Assembly: GCF_005048225.1 (NCBI RefSeq)
Contig: NZ_SUNI01000011.1
Location: 1-64,000 of the forward strand
Origin: Paracoccus gahaiensis
Lineage (GTDB): Bacteria > Pseudomonadota > Alphaproteobacteria > Rhodobacterales > Rhodobacteraceae
Length of the DNA: 64,000 nt
Direction of reading: 5' to 3'
Shown here: in pieces, positions 55,394 through 64,000 of the stretch
Layout: each line of letters starts with the position of its first letter
Numbering within the stretch: position 1 is the stretch's first letter
Notes under the pieces: model-generated
Told to the model about the DNA's origin: nothing
Seen by the model: only the letters and a program-made list of their open reading frames with translations
Databases searched by the model: none
Position numbers and translations under genes: made by a program

Positions 55394-56041
55394 ATGCCGA
55401 TGACGCCTGCACTGACCGCCCTTCTGGCCGGAACGCTGGCCCTTGCGCTGCTGCCGGGCTGCAAGATCGTGCCCGATGCGGACCCGTCCGGCGATGCTGG
55501 CGCGGTCCCGCTGGACGACGACCAGCGCATGGCGGCACTGGCGGCCGAAATCTTCGACGACCGGCTGCCCGGCTATGTCGCCGAACATGCGGTCGAGGCC
55601 GCGCCCCTGCGCGCCCTCCTGGCGCAGGGGCTGGATGCGGCGGGCACGGCCCATGGCATCCGCCCGGGCTCCGAGGGCAGCCCGTGGAACTTCGTGCTGC
55701 GGGCCGAGGGCGAGGTGGTGGGCGCCGATCTGGCCTCGCGCGCGGCGCATCTGGATCTGGACACCGATGGCGACGGGCAGGGGGATCTGACCTTGCAGCT
55801 CGGTCCGGTGATCCGGGGCACGGCGCTGCGCGATGCGCTGGACTTCCTGACCTTCACCGATTTCCGCGACCAGATCGAATATGCGAAACTGGCCCGCGCG
55901 CTGAACGATCAGGCCCATCAGCGCCTCAGCCTGCCCGCGGACGATCCCGTGGGGCAACGCCTGATCGTCGAGGGCGCGATGACCCTGCCCGCGGCCGATG
56001 CGCCCTGGGTGCTGGTCCCGACTTCGCTGGCCGCACCATGA
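55394..56041 (+). CDS. DUF2291 lipoprotein
   Basis: A 215-residue protein with a lipobox, ALLPGCKIV (Cys23), so it is a lipoprotein. The rest, MAALAAEIFDDRLPGYVAEH, EGSPWNFVLRAEGEVVGADL, DLTLQLGPVIRGTALRDALD, FLTFTDFRDQIEYAKLARAL, matches the DUF2291 family, which is found in sugar ABC operons but has no proven role. Its place between binding protein and ATPase suggests it works at the membrane with the transporter. It overlaps the ATPase gene by ATGA. Confidence 0.85.
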   Translation: MPMTPALTALLAGTLALALLPGCKIVPDADPSGDAGAVPLDDDQRMAALAAEIFDDRLPGYVAEHAVEAAPLRALLAQGLDAAGTAHGIRPGSEGSPWNFVLRAEGEVVGADLASRAAHLDLDTDGDGQGDLTLQLGPVIRGTALRDALDFLTFTDFRDQIEYAKLARALNDQAHQRLSLPADDPVGQRLIVEGAMTLPAADAPWVLVPTSLAAP

Positions 56042-57567
56042 CCGTGGGGTTGCAGATCCGGGGCGGCAGCAAGGTCTATCCCGGGACCCGGGCGCTGAAG
56101 TCGGTGGATTTCGACCTGCATCTGGGTGCGGTCAACGTGCTGGTCGGGGAAAACGGCGCGGGCAAGTCGACGATGATGAAGGTCATCGCCGGGGTCGAGC
56201 AGCTGACCGAGGGCCGGATCCTGATGGACGGCGCCGAGGTCCGCTTCGGCGGCCCCGACGACGCCCGCCGCCACGGCATCGGCATCGTCTTTCAGGAACT
56301 GAACCTGTTTCCCAACCTTACGGTGGCCGAGAACATCTTCATGGGCCGCGAAAGGACCCGCGCGGGCATCGACATCGACCGGGCCGCGCAGCGCCGCGAG
56401 ACCCGGGCGCTGATGGCGCGGCTGGAACAGGACATCCACCCCGACACCCTGCTGGCCGATCTGCGCGTGGGCCAGCAGCAGATCGTCGAGATCGCCAAGA
56501 GCCTGGCCCAGGATGCCCGCATCCTCATTCTGGATGAACCCACCAGCGCCCTGTCCGCCGCCGAAGTCGAGATCCTGTTCCGGGTCATCGGCGATCTGCG
56601 GCGGCAGGGCGTGGGCATCGTCTATATCTCGCACCGGCTGGAGGAGCTGCTGCGCATCGGTGACCACATCACCGTGTTGCGCGACGGGGCCATCACCGGG
56701 GCGCGTCCCATGGCGGGCGTCGATCTGGACTGGATCGTGCGTGCCATGATCGGCGGCGCCAGCAAGGATTACGCCAAGGCCATCGACCACCCCTTCGGCC
56801 CCGAGATCTTTCGTGCCGAGGACGTCTGCCTGCCCCGTGCGGGCGGCATGGCGGTCGATCAGGTCAGCCTGTCGCTGCGCGCGGGGGAGATCCTGGGCGT
56901 CTATGGCCTGATGGGTGCGGGCCGCAGCGAGTTCCTGGAATGCGTCATCGGGCGCCATTCCCACGCCACCGGGCGCCTGTTCATCGAAGGTCGCCCGCTG
57001 ACCGCGCGCAGCATCGCGGCGCGGATCGCCCAAGGCATCGCCCTGATCCCCGAGGACCGCAAGAACGACGGTCTGGTCCAGATCCTGTCCATCCGCGAGA
57101 ACATGACCCTGTCCAGCCTGCGCGCCATCACCACGGCGGGGGTGCACATGAACCTTGGCGCCGAGCGCAGGACCGTCGCGGGCTTCGTGAAGCGGCTGAC
57201 GGTCAAGATCGCCTCGATGGAGAACCCCGTTTCCAGCCTGTCGGGCGGCAATCAGCAGAAGGTGGTGATCGGCAAGGCGCTGATGACCAATCCCCGCGTG
57301 CTGCTGATGGACGAGCCCTCGCGCGGCATCGACATCGGCGCCAAGGCCGAGGTCTTCCGCACGATGCGCGCCTTGGCTGCAGAGGGGCTGGGCATCGTCT
57401 TCGTCACCTCGGATCTCGAGGAACTGATGGCCCTGTCGGACCGCATCATCGTCATGTCCAATGGCCGCGTGACCGGGCGGTTCGATCGCAGGGACGCCAC
57501 CGAAACCGCCCTGGTCGCCGCCTCGGCCAAGGGTCACGCGCCCGCATCACAGGAGCCCGCCGCATGA
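56038..57567 (+). CDS. Sugar ABC transporter ATP-binding protein (RbsA-like)
   Basis: A 509-residue two-domain ATPase. First domain: GENGAGKSTMMKVIAGVEQL, FQELNLFPNLTVAENIFMG, VGQQQIVEIAKSLA, ILILDEPTSALS. Second domain: GLMGAGRSEFLECVIGRHSH, LIPEDRKNDGL, SLSGGNQQKVVIGKALM, LLMDEPSRGIDIG. As usual the second Walker A is degenerate (GRSE), leaving one hydrolysing site. Energises the RbsC-like permease. Start right at the DUF2291 stop. Confidence 0.9.
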   Translation: MTVGLQIRGGSKVYPGTRALKSVDFDLHLGAVNVLVGENGAGKSTMMKVIAGVEQLTEGRILMDGAEVRFGGPDDARRHGIGIVFQELNLFPNLTVAENIFMGRERTRAGIDIDRAAQRRETRALMARLEQDIHPDTLLADLRVGQQQIVEIAKSLAQDARILILDEPTSALSAAEVEILFRVIGDLRRQGVGIVYISHRLEELLRIGDHITVLRDGAITGARPMAGVDLDWIVRAMIGGASKDYAKAIDHPFGPEIFRAEDVCLPRAGGMAVDQVSLSLRAGEILGVYGLMGAGRSEFLECVIGRHSHATGRLFIEGRPLTARSIAARIAQGIALIPEDRKNDGLVQILSIRENMTLSSLRAITTAGVHMNLGAERRTVAGFVKRLTVKIASMENPVSSLSGGNQQKVVIGKALMTNPRVLLMDEPSRGIDIGAKAEVFRTMRALAAEGLGIVFVTSDLEELMALSDRIIVMSNGRVTGRFDRRDATETALVAASAKGHAPASQEPAA

Positions 57568-58622
57568 GCGATGCCGCAACCCCCGCCCGGACTGTCCCCA
57601 GCAGCACGCAGGCCCTGCTGGTCGCGCTGAAGGCCCGGACCTTCATCGCGCTGATCCTGGTCTTCGTCTTCTTCGCCTTTGCTGCGCCGAACTTCCTGTC
57701 GACGGCCAATTTGGTCATCATGTCCAAGCATGTGGCGCTGAACGCCTTTCTGGCGATCGGCATGACCTTCGTGATCATCTCGGGCGGGATCGACCTGTCG
57801 GTGGGCTCGATCGTGGGCCTGTGCGGCATGGTGGCGGGTTACCTGATCCTGAACGGCCTCAATCCCGGCTTCGGCTGGTCGATCCAGTTCAACACCGTCG
57901 AGATCTGCCTGATCGTCATGGTGGTGGGCATCGCCATCGGCGCGGTGAACGGCTTTCTGATCACCAGGCTGAACGTCGCGCCCTTCATCGCCACGCTTGG
58001 CACGCTGTATGTCTGCCGGGGCGCGGCGATGCTGTTTTCCGACGGGCGGACCTTTCCGAACCTCAGCGGCAATCCCGACTATGGCTCCGACACCTTCCGG
58101 CTGATCGGGGCGGGGACCTGGGCGGGCCTGCCGGTGTCGATCTGGATGCTGATCGCGGTGGCGCTGATTGCCGCCTACATCGCCGCGCGCACGCCGCTTG
58201 GCCGCTATATCTACGCGGTCGGCGGGAACGAGCGCGGCGCCGCCCTGTCGGGGGTCAAGGTCAACCGGATCAAGCTGTTCGTCTACATGTTCAGCGGACT
58301 TTGCGCGGCGCTGGTCGGGCTGATCATCAGCTCTCAGCTGGTGGCGGCCCATCCCGCGACCGGCCAGTCGTTCGAGCTGAACGCGATCGCCGCTGCCGTC
58401 CTGGGCGGCACGTCCATGTCGGGCGGGCGCGGGCGGATCGGCGGCACCATCGTGGGGGCCTTCGTCATCGGGGTGCTGTCGGACGGGCTGGTGATGATGG
58501 GGGTCTCGTCCTTCTGGCAGACGGTCATCAAGGGGCTTGTCATCATCGCCGCCGTCGTGGTCGATCAGGCGCAACAGAAATTGCAGGCCCGCGTGGCGCT
58601 GCAGGCCGAGGCGGGGGCGTGA
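57564..58622 (+). CDS. Sugar ABC transporter permease (RbsC-like)
   Basis: A 352-residue permease with about ten spans. Conserved blocks: GMTFVIISGGIDLSVGSIVG, APFIATLGTLYVCRGAAMLF, GRYIYAVGGNERGAALSGVK and AIAAAVLGGTSMSGGRGRIG; the GGNERGAALSGV loop couples to the ATPase. Two copies form the pore. Overlaps the ATPase gene by ATGA. Confidence 0.9.
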   Translation: MSDAATPARTVPSSTQALLVALKARTFIALILVFVFFAFAAPNFLSTANLVIMSKHVALNAFLAIGMTFVIISGGIDLSVGSIVGLCGMVAGYLILNGLNPGFGWSIQFNTVEICLIVMVVGIAIGAVNGFLITRLNVAPFIATLGTLYVCRGAAMLFSDGRTFPNLSGNPDYGSDTFRLIGAGTWAGLPVSIWMLIAVALIAAYIAARTPLGRYIYAVGGNERGAALSGVKVNRIKLFVYMFSGLCAALVGLIISSQLVAAHPATGQSFELNAIAAAVLGGTSMSGGRGRIGGTIVGAFVIGVLSDGLVMMGVSSFWQTVIKGLVIIAAVVVDQAQQKLQARVALQAEAGA

Positions 58623-58623
58623 C

Positions 58624-59637
58624 ATGCTGAACGGGGCGGTGATCGGGTGCGGGTTCTTCGCCCGCAACCAGCTGCACGGCTGGCAGGCGGTGCCGGGCGT
58701 GCGCATCTTAGCGCTGTGCGACCGCGATCCCGTGCGGCTGGCCGAGACGGCGGCGCGGTTCGGCGTGACCCGGACCTATGCCGATGCCGAGGCGATGATG
58801 GCGGCCGAGGATCTGGATTTCGTCGACATCGCCACCACCGTCGCCGCCCATCGCCCGCTGGTGCTGGCGGCGGCGCGGGCGGGCCTGCACGCGATCTGTC
58901 AGAAACCCTTTGCCGCCACGATGCAGGACGCCCGCGAGATGGTCGCCAGCATGGAGCGCGCGGGCAAGGTCCTCATGGTGCACGAGAATTTCCGCTGGCA
59001 GTCACCCGTGCGGGCGCTTCTGGACGCGTTGAGGGACGGCGCGGTGGGGCGGCCCTTCTTTGCGCGCTTCAGCTTCCGCTCGGGGCATGACGTGTTTTCG
59101 GGCCAGCCCTATCTGGCCACCGATCCGCGCTTCATCATCCAGGATCTGGGCATCCACATCCTGGACATCGCCCGCGCCGCCCTGGGCGATGTCACCCGCC
59201 TGTCGGCCTCGACCACCCGCATCAATCCCGCCATCCGGGGCGAGGATGTGGCAACGATCCTGCTGGATCATGCGAGCGGGGCGACCTCGGTCGTCGATTG
59301 TTCCTATGCCACGCGGCGGGTGCCCGACACCTTTCCCGAAACCCTGATCGAGATCGATGGCGACCAAGGCACGCTGCGGCTGGAGGCCGGGTACCGGTTG
59401 GTGATCCAGCGGGACGGCGGGACCGAGATCCGCAATGTCTCGCCCCCCGCCCTGCCTTGGGCCGAACGCCCCTGGCACAACATTCAGGAAAGCGTGCAGG
59501 TCATCCAGAGCCATTTCATCGATTGCCTGCGCAACGGAAGCGAGCCCGAGACCTCGGGGCGCGACAACCTGCGGACGCTGGCACTGGTCGAGGCCGCCTA
59601 TGCCTCGGCCCGCGATGGCAGCCGGATCGCGCTGTGA
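58624..59637 (+). CDS. apdH: D-apiose dehydrogenase-like Gfo/Idh/MocA oxidoreductase
   Basis: A 337-residue NAD(P)-dependent sugar dehydrogenase. Rossmann motif VIGCGFFARNQLHGWQAV; catalytic Lys in CQKPFAATMQDA (the usual EKP is QKP here); His pair in DLGIHILDIARAALG. HENFRWQSP is typical of apiose dehydrogenases and neighbours. It would oxidise D-apiose to D-apionolactone. It starts one base after the permease stop and ends GTGA with the lactonase gene. Confidence 0.84.
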   Translation: MLNGAVIGCGFFARNQLHGWQAVPGVRILALCDRDPVRLAETAARFGVTRTYADAEAMMAAEDLDFVDIATTVAAHRPLVLAAARAGLHAICQKPFAATMQDAREMVASMERAGKVLMVHENFRWQSPVRALLDALRDGAVGRPFFARFSFRSGHDVFSGQPYLATDPRFIIQDLGIHILDIARAALGDVTRLSASTTRINPAIRGEDVATILLDHASGATSVVDCSYATRRVPDTFPETLIEIDGDQGTLRLEAGYRLVIQRDGGTEIRNVSPPALPWAERPWHNIQESVQVIQSHFIDCLRNGSEPETSGRDNLRTLALVEAAYASARDGSRIAL

Positions 59638-61466
59638 ACCTGCGCGCGCTTTACGGCACGGACGAGCCGCCGCGCTCCGGCCGGACCCTGTCCTGCGGCC
59701 CTGCCGAGGCCACCTTGCAGGATGGCCAGCTGCGCCATCTTCGCCTGGACGATGTCGAGGCGATCCGCAGCATCGCCTTTCTCGTCCGCGACCGCGATTG
59801 GGGCACCGTCGCGCCGCAGGCCAGCGGGCTGCGGGTGGAAAGGGACGGGCAGGGGGTGCGGGTCGGCTGGCAGGCGGATTACGACATGGGGGCCGGGCAC
59901 CTGTCCGCGCATGTCACGATGATGCTGACCTCGGGGGGGCTTGACGCAAAGGTGGAGGCCCACGCCACCGGGACAGTCTGGACCAACCGCACGGGTTTCA
60001 CCGTCCTGCACCCGATCGAGGGCGTGGCAGGCAGTGCCGTTCTGGTCGATCATCCCGATGGCAGCCGGACCAACGGGCACTTTCCGGACCTGATCGCCCC
60101 GTGGCAGCCGTTCATGGAGATCGCCGCATTGACCCATCAGGCCGGGTCATGGCAGGTCACCTGCCGCTTTGCGGGCGACATCTTCGAGATGGAGGACCAG
60201 CGTCAATGGGGCGACGCCTCGTTCAAGACCTATAACCGACCTCTGGCCAAGCCCTGGCCCTATGAATTGGCCGAGGGGGCGGTCCTGACGCAATCCGTCA
60301 GCCTGAGCTGGCACCGTCAGCCAGCCGCGCCTGCCCATCCATCGCCCCGCACAGCCGTGCTTCAGCCCCGCTTTCCCCAGACCGCGCTGCTGCTGACGGG
60401 CGCGCAGGCCCGACGCGCAGCTACCGATCCCGGCCCCCTGCGCCGCATCGCACCACAGCGGCTGCTGTGCCATCTGGACGCCAGTGCCGGGCCGATTACG
60501 CCCGACCTGCAGACCTTTGCCGCGCTGCAGGCGCTGTGCCCTGGCGTCGCCTATGATCTGGAACTGGTCGCCGCCTGCCCGCCCGGCGGCGATCTGCAGG
60601 CCGAGTTTGCCGCCCATGCCGCCGCGCTGGCTGCATCGGGGCTGCGGGCGGCCTCGGTCATGGTCACGCCCGCGGTGGACCGCCAGTCGGTGCCGCCAGG
60701 ATCGGACTGGCCCGCCTGTCCGCCGCTGGACCAAATTCACGCGGCAGCCCGTGCCGCCTTTCCCGACCTGCCCCTGGGCGGCGGGGTTGCCAGCTTCTTC
60801 CCGGAACTGAACCGCAAGCGCCCCTCGGCGGGACTGCTGGACTTCATCACCCATGGGCTCTGCCCGATCGTGCATGCGGCCGACGATGCCTCGGTTGTCG
60901 AGACCCTGCAGGCCGTGCCCCATGTCCTGGCCTCGGGGCGGGCGATCGCCGGAGGGGCCGGCTACCGGCTTGGCCCCTCGACGCTGGCGATGCGCCACAA
61001 CCCCTATGGCAGTCGCACCATCCCCAATCCGCACCGCCTGCGCCTGTGCCTGACCGATGACGATCCGCGTCAGGACGGAGAATTCGCGGCCGCCTGGACT
61101 TGCGGCCTGGCCGCCGCGGTCGCGACTGCGGGCTTGACGGTCTGGACGCCGGCAGAGCTTTATGGCCCGCGCGGCCTCGTGACCGACGACGGCACGCTGC
61201 GGCCGGTGGCGGGGCCGGTTGCCGCACTGGCCGCACGGGCAGGCCAGCCCGTCGGTCCGGCGCGGGTGGCGGACGGGCAGGCGGTCCTGCATCTGGGGGA
61301 CGAGGTGATCGCGGCCAACCTGACGCCGGGCCCGGCAATCACGCCCTGGGGCGCGACCCTGCCGGGCTTTGGCTGGCGGATCGGACGCAGTCGGGATTTG
61401 CACCCGGCACCCTCTGCGCTTAGGTCGGGGCCAAGGCAGCAGGGACCCGATGATGAAGAAAGATGA
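59634..61466 (+). CDS. apnL: D-apionate lactonase-like protein
   Basis: A 610-residue protein with GTG start. Recognisable regions: YGTDEPPRSGRTLSCGPAEA, HLRLDDVEAIRSIAFLVRDR, TVWTNRTGFTVLHPIEGVAG, GDASFKTYNRPL, LPLGGGVASFFPELNRKRPS. These fit ApnL-type lactonases, which open D-apionolactone to D-apionate. The last 30 residues are non-conserved and overlap the GntR gene by 17 bp. Active-site residues cannot be assigned with confidence from sequence alone. Confidence 0.8.
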   Translation: MNLRALYGTDEPPRSGRTLSCGPAEATLQDGQLRHLRLDDVEAIRSIAFLVRDRDWGTVAPQASGLRVERDGQGVRVGWQADYDMGAGHLSAHVTMMLTSGGLDAKVEAHATGTVWTNRTGFTVLHPIEGVAGSAVLVDHPDGSRTNGHFPDLIAPWQPFMEIAALTHQAGSWQVTCRFAGDIFEMEDQRQWGDASFKTYNRPLAKPWPYELAEGAVLTQSVSLSWHRQPAAPAHPSPRTAVLQPRFPQTALLLTGAQARRAATDPGPLRRIAPQRLLCHLDASAGPITPDLQTFAALQALCPGVAYDLELVAACPPGGDLQAEFAAHAAALAASGLRAASVMVTPAVDRQSVPPGSDWPACPPLDQIHAAARAAFPDLPLGGGVASFFPELNRKRPSAGLLDFITHGLCPIVHAADDASVVETLQAVPHVLASGRAIAGGAGYRLGPSTLAMRHNPYGSRTIPNPHRLRLCLTDDDPRQDGEFAAAWTCGLAAAVATAGLTVWTPAELYGPRGLVTDDGTLRPVAGPVAALAARAGQPVGPARVADGQAVLHLGDEVIAANLTPGPAITPWGATLPGFGWRIGRSRDLHPAPSALRSGPRQQGPDDEER

Positions 61467-62196
61467 CGCGACCACCCCCGAACGGATCGTGCGCCGCAAG
61501 CTGTCCGATCAGGTCTTCGAGCGACTGCGCGACCTGATGTCCAGCGGCGAGCTGCCGCCCGGCGCGCCCATGCCCTCGGAGCGCGATCTGATGGAGCGGT
61601 TCGGTGTCGGCCGCCCTGCCGTGCGCGAGGCGCTGCAGCACATGCACACGATGGGCCTGATCACCATCAGCCATGGCGAGCGCAGCCGCGTGAACGAGCT
61701 GAGTGCCGGCAGCGTGCTGAGCCGGGTTGACGATGTGGCGCGGATGCTCCTGTCCTCCGAGCCCGACCAACTGGACCATCTGAAGCAGGCGCGGCGGATG
61801 TTCGAATGCGGTCTTGTCCGCGAGGCGGCCCGGCAGGCGACGCCGGCCGATGTGGCCGATCTGCGCGACCTGATCGATCGCCAGCGCGCCGTCACGCGCG
61901 AGGCGCAACTGTTCGTGTCGCTGGACATGGCGTTTCACACGCGCATCGCGGCGATCTCGGGCAATCCGATCCTGACCGCGACCAGCCAGTCCATGCTGCG
62001 CTGGCTGTTCCAGTATCACGGGATCCTGCTGCACTGGTCCGGCAACGAGGAGATCACGTTGATCGAACACCAAGAGATCGCCGACCGGATCGCCGCCGCC
62101 GATGCAGATGGCGCGGTGCGGGTGATGCAGGCCCATCTGGATCGATCCACGGATCTGTACACGCATGGCAATGGTCAGGGCACAGCGCTGGATTGA
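61450..62196 (+). CDS. GntR/FadR-family regulator of the apiose cluster
   Basis: A 248-residue regulator. Winged helix: LRDLMSSGELPPGAPMPSER, DLMERFGVGRPAVREALQHM, GLITISHGERSRV. The FCD domain has the metal/His set in DMAFHTRIAAISGNPIL and EHQEIADRIAAADADG. By position it should control the apiose genes and its own operon, binding in the oiaK-apnO gap. Start is ATG at 61450 (a second ATG follows immediately). Confidence 0.88.
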   Translation: MMKKDDATTPERIVRRKLSDQVFERLRDLMSSGELPPGAPMPSERDLMERFGVGRPAVREALQHMHTMGLITISHGERSRVNELSAGSVLSRVDDVARMLLSSEPDQLDHLKQARRMFECGLVREAARQATPADVADLRDLIDRQRAVTREAQLFVSLDMAFHTRIAAISGNPILTATSQSMLRWLFQYHGILLHWSGNEEITLIEHQEIADRIAAADADGAVRVMQAHLDRSTDLYTHGNGQGTALD

Positions 62197-62414
62197 ACTG
62201 AGCCTCGACACGGAGGTTCTTCCCCGCATGTGGCCACTGACGGAACCATCTTGCCGTCTGCTGATACCCTCCACCTGAGCGCTTCTGCAAAGCCCGGTAT
62301 CCTGGGATCCGCACAGGGGCCTGCCTGCGAGTCATCTTTTCCGGGCGGATGGATCAGGTCAGCACCTTGAGCGGATGCGCTGCGCGCGGGGTTCAAGTTT
62401 ATCTTTGAGAGGGT
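62197..62414. other. Gap between the GntR gene and the IS630 remnant
   Basis: About 220 bp. I see no gene; a clear terminator for the apiose operon was not found. Confidence 0.35.
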
Positions 62415-62640
62415 TTGAGTGCGGCGCCGCTTGAGCGGTGGGGGTTCATCGACGAAACCTCCGTGAAGACGAACCTGACCCGGGTGCGGGGACATGTCCC
62501 GGAACTGACACCAAGTGGTGGTTTCCGCGTCTGCCGCCCTATTTGCCCGCCCTCGACTCCATCGAGCAGGCTTAGGCACTTTCCGGCCCCCGCACCCATC
62601 TCTGTCGCTCTTGTCAACGACCGGCGGGGCCACTGATGCA
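62415..62640 (+). pseudogene. IS630-family transposase remnant
   Basis: LERWGFIDETSVKTNLTRVR is the second catalytic block (FIDET) of an IS630 transposase; after a gap and in another frame LPPYLPALDSIEQA corresponds to the LPPYSPDLNPIE block with the third catalytic residue. The rest is missing or scrambled. It is an inactive relic at the end of the apiose cluster. Confidence 0.7.
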
Positions 62641-62768
62641 GGCCGCTTGACCGTCGGCACCCGTGCCGGAACGACGGTGGGATTAGCAACCCGAGGCGCA
62701 AGCTGGCCAGTGCATGAAGCGAAGGTTCGACGCCGATCGCGACCCGCATCAGCACCGAGACCAAGGCA

Positions 62769-64000
62769 TCAGCCCGCATCGCAAGGCAGATGCAGCGCGG
62801 CGGCCAGGCCCGGGCTTGCGTTTGCCAGCACCAGCCGCCCGCCCGCCGCCTCGGCGATGTCGGAGGCGATGGCCAGTCCGATCCCTTGCCCGTCCCGGGA
62901 TCGATCCAGCCGGACGCCCCGGTCGACAAGCCGCGCCAGATCCTCCTCGGCGACCCCCGGCCCGTCGTCGCGGATCACCACCGCCGCCTGCGCGCCGTCC
63001 TGCTGCAGCCCGATCCGCACGCGGTGGCGGGCGTGGCGGGCGGCGTTCTCCATCAGCGCGCCAAGCGCCTCGGTCAGGTCGTCCACAGCGATCCGCAGCA
63101 GGGTGCCGGGGGGCACCTCGACCTGCCAGTCCAGCCGGGCCCCGTCCGGCGTGCGGCCCAGAACCTTCACCAGCCGCGCGACCGGTGCCGAGGGATCGGT
63201 CCGCGCCGTGCCGGCCTCGGTCCGGATGCGGGCCCGGGCCAGCTCGCGGTCGACATGGCGGCGCATCTGGGTGACGACCTGTTCGATGCTGTCCGCCATG
63301 TCGCCATGGCCCCGGTCGCGCAGGGCGTCCGCATCGCCCAGAAGCGCCTGCAACGGCGTCTTGAAGCCATGCGCCAGATCGCCCGCCCGATGCCGGGCGC
63401 GGTCCAGCTCGCGGTCGCGGTCATCCAGCAGGCGGTCCAGCTGATCGGCCAAGGGCGCCACCTCGGCCGGCAGCGCGCCCCCCAGCCTGTGGCGGCGGCC
63501 CTGCGCAAGGCCCTGCAGATGCGCCCGGATCTGCGCCAGGGGCCGCAGCCCCAGGGTGACCTGCGCCCAGGAGGCCGCCAGCAGCGCCGCCATGGACGCA
63601 CCGAGCCAGGGCAGCAGATCGCGCAGGAACGCCGCCCGCGCCAGGGTCGCATCCTCGGTATCCTCGGCCACCAGGATGCGGACGGGCACGGCATCGGTGC
63701 CCTGCCCGATCAGCACCTGCTGATCGACCGCCAGCAGGCGCTGCTGCCCGGGACCGTCCAGCGTCAGGACGCGCTCCCGACCCGGAGCGGGCGCCGGACC
63801 CACCACATCCAGCGTCACGTCCCAGAGCGACCGCGACCGGATCGGTCGGTCCTCCAGCCAGATCTGCCAGTAATGCCCCGAGAAGGGTCGCAGCCAGGCG
63901 GGGTTGCGGGGCTGGTCGGCCATCCAGGCGGGCGGGCCCGGCCGGATCACCGAGATCAGGACCAGGGCCTGGTCCTGCAGATCCGACACCGCCACGCGCT
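62769..64000 (-). CDS. Sensor histidine kinase, partial (N-terminus beyond window)
   Basis: At least 410 residues of a membrane kinase whose start lies past the window end. A periplasmic part is followed by a span around FLRDLLPWLGASMAALLAAS, a HAMP-like linker (LRPLAQIRAHLQGLAQGRRH), the H-box AGDLAHGFKTPLQALLGDAD, N-box LMENAARHARHR, D-box IRDDGPGVAEEDL and G2 box GQGIGLAIASDIAEAAGG. All kinase motifs are intact. Its regulator is probably upstream, outside the window. TctE/PhoQ-type class. Confidence 0.88.
   Translation of the reverse strand, partial: RVAVSDLQDQALVLISVIRPGPPAWMADQPRNPAWLRPFSGHYWQIWLEDRPIRSRSLWDVTLDVVGPAPAPGRERVLTLDGPGQQRLLAVDQQVLIGQGTDAVPVRILVAEDTEDATLARAAFLRDLLPWLGASMAALLAASWAQVTLGLRPLAQIRAHLQGLAQGRRHRLGGALPAEVAPLADQLDRLLDDRDRELDRARHRAGDLAHGFKTPLQALLGDADALRDRGHGDMADSIEQVVTQMRRHVDRELARARIRTEAGTARTDPSAPVARLVKVLGRTPDGARLDWQVEVPPGTLLRIAVDDLTEALGALMENAARHARHRVRIGLQQDGAQAAVVIRDDGPGVAEEDLARLVDRGVRLDRSRDGQGIGLAIASDIAEAAGGRLVLANASPGLAAALHLPCDAG

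Overview
The window looks like an alphaproteobacterium of the Rhodobacteraceae, with Paracoccus or a close relative the best guess. The basis is very high GC, dense operons joined by ATGA or GTGA stop/start overlaps, a Ku/LigD end-joining pair, and Urt-, Phn- and Rbs-type ABC operons of the kind common in that family. There is no rRNA, tRNA, CRISPR array or recognisable replication origin. The accessory metabolism and repeated IS scars would suit a megaplasmid/chromid or a variable chromosomal region; the sequence does not decide this.

Layout. 0-0.64 kb: IS481 debris in two opposed pieces. 0.7-11 kb: a MarR gene, then a minus-strand amide/urea operon: AmiC-type sensor, AmiR-type ANTAR antiterminator, binding protein, two permeases, two ATPases, formamidase, SDR and amidase. 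A terminator-like hairpin lies in the leader before amiC, as expected for ANTAR control. 11.5-16 kb: an EAL phosphodiesterase, then ku and ligD. 16-36.4 kb: a decay zone of intact small genes mixed with at least eleven broken, fused or truncated ones: thioredoxin reductase tail, IS3 pieces, a kinase/regulator chimera, a CoA-ligase/acidic-protein chimera, a frameshifted thermostable hemolysin, a response regulator, a P-type ATPase cut by IS66, a racemase fragment, potF, potG and dctM. An aldehyde dehydrogenase, a GntR regulator and a gamma-glutamylputrescine-oxidase-like enzyme sit among them and fit polyamine use. 36.4-41.9 kb: LysR regulator, phosphonate-type ABC transporter (phnD-C-E-E) and an FMN reductase. 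42-46.4 kb: two regulator/target pairs, TetR with epoxide hydrolase and TetR with an MFS efflux pump, each with a palindromic operator candidate.

46.6-50.6 kb is the most novel locus. It is a compact operon of a ribbon-helix-helix-like small protein, a CHAD protein, a ParA ATPase, a CYTH triphosphatase, a NUDIX protein and a second CYTH protein. CHAD, CYTH and DIPP-type NUDIX proteins are linked to polyphosphate or phosphorylated polyanions, and ParA plus a small DNA-binding-like protein is the recipe for positioning a cargo. I infer a ParA-driven polyphosphate-body positioning and turnover system; this is a hypothesis.

50.8-62.2 kb: a near-complete D-apiose/D-apionate catabolic cluster: RuBisCO-like protein, DUF1537 kinase, divergently transcribed oxidoisomerase, sugar ABC importer with a DUF2291 lipoprotein, D-apiose dehydrogenase-like protein, D-apionate lactonase-like protein and a GntR regulator. 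62.4-64 kb: an IS630 remnant and a sensor kinase that runs off the window end.
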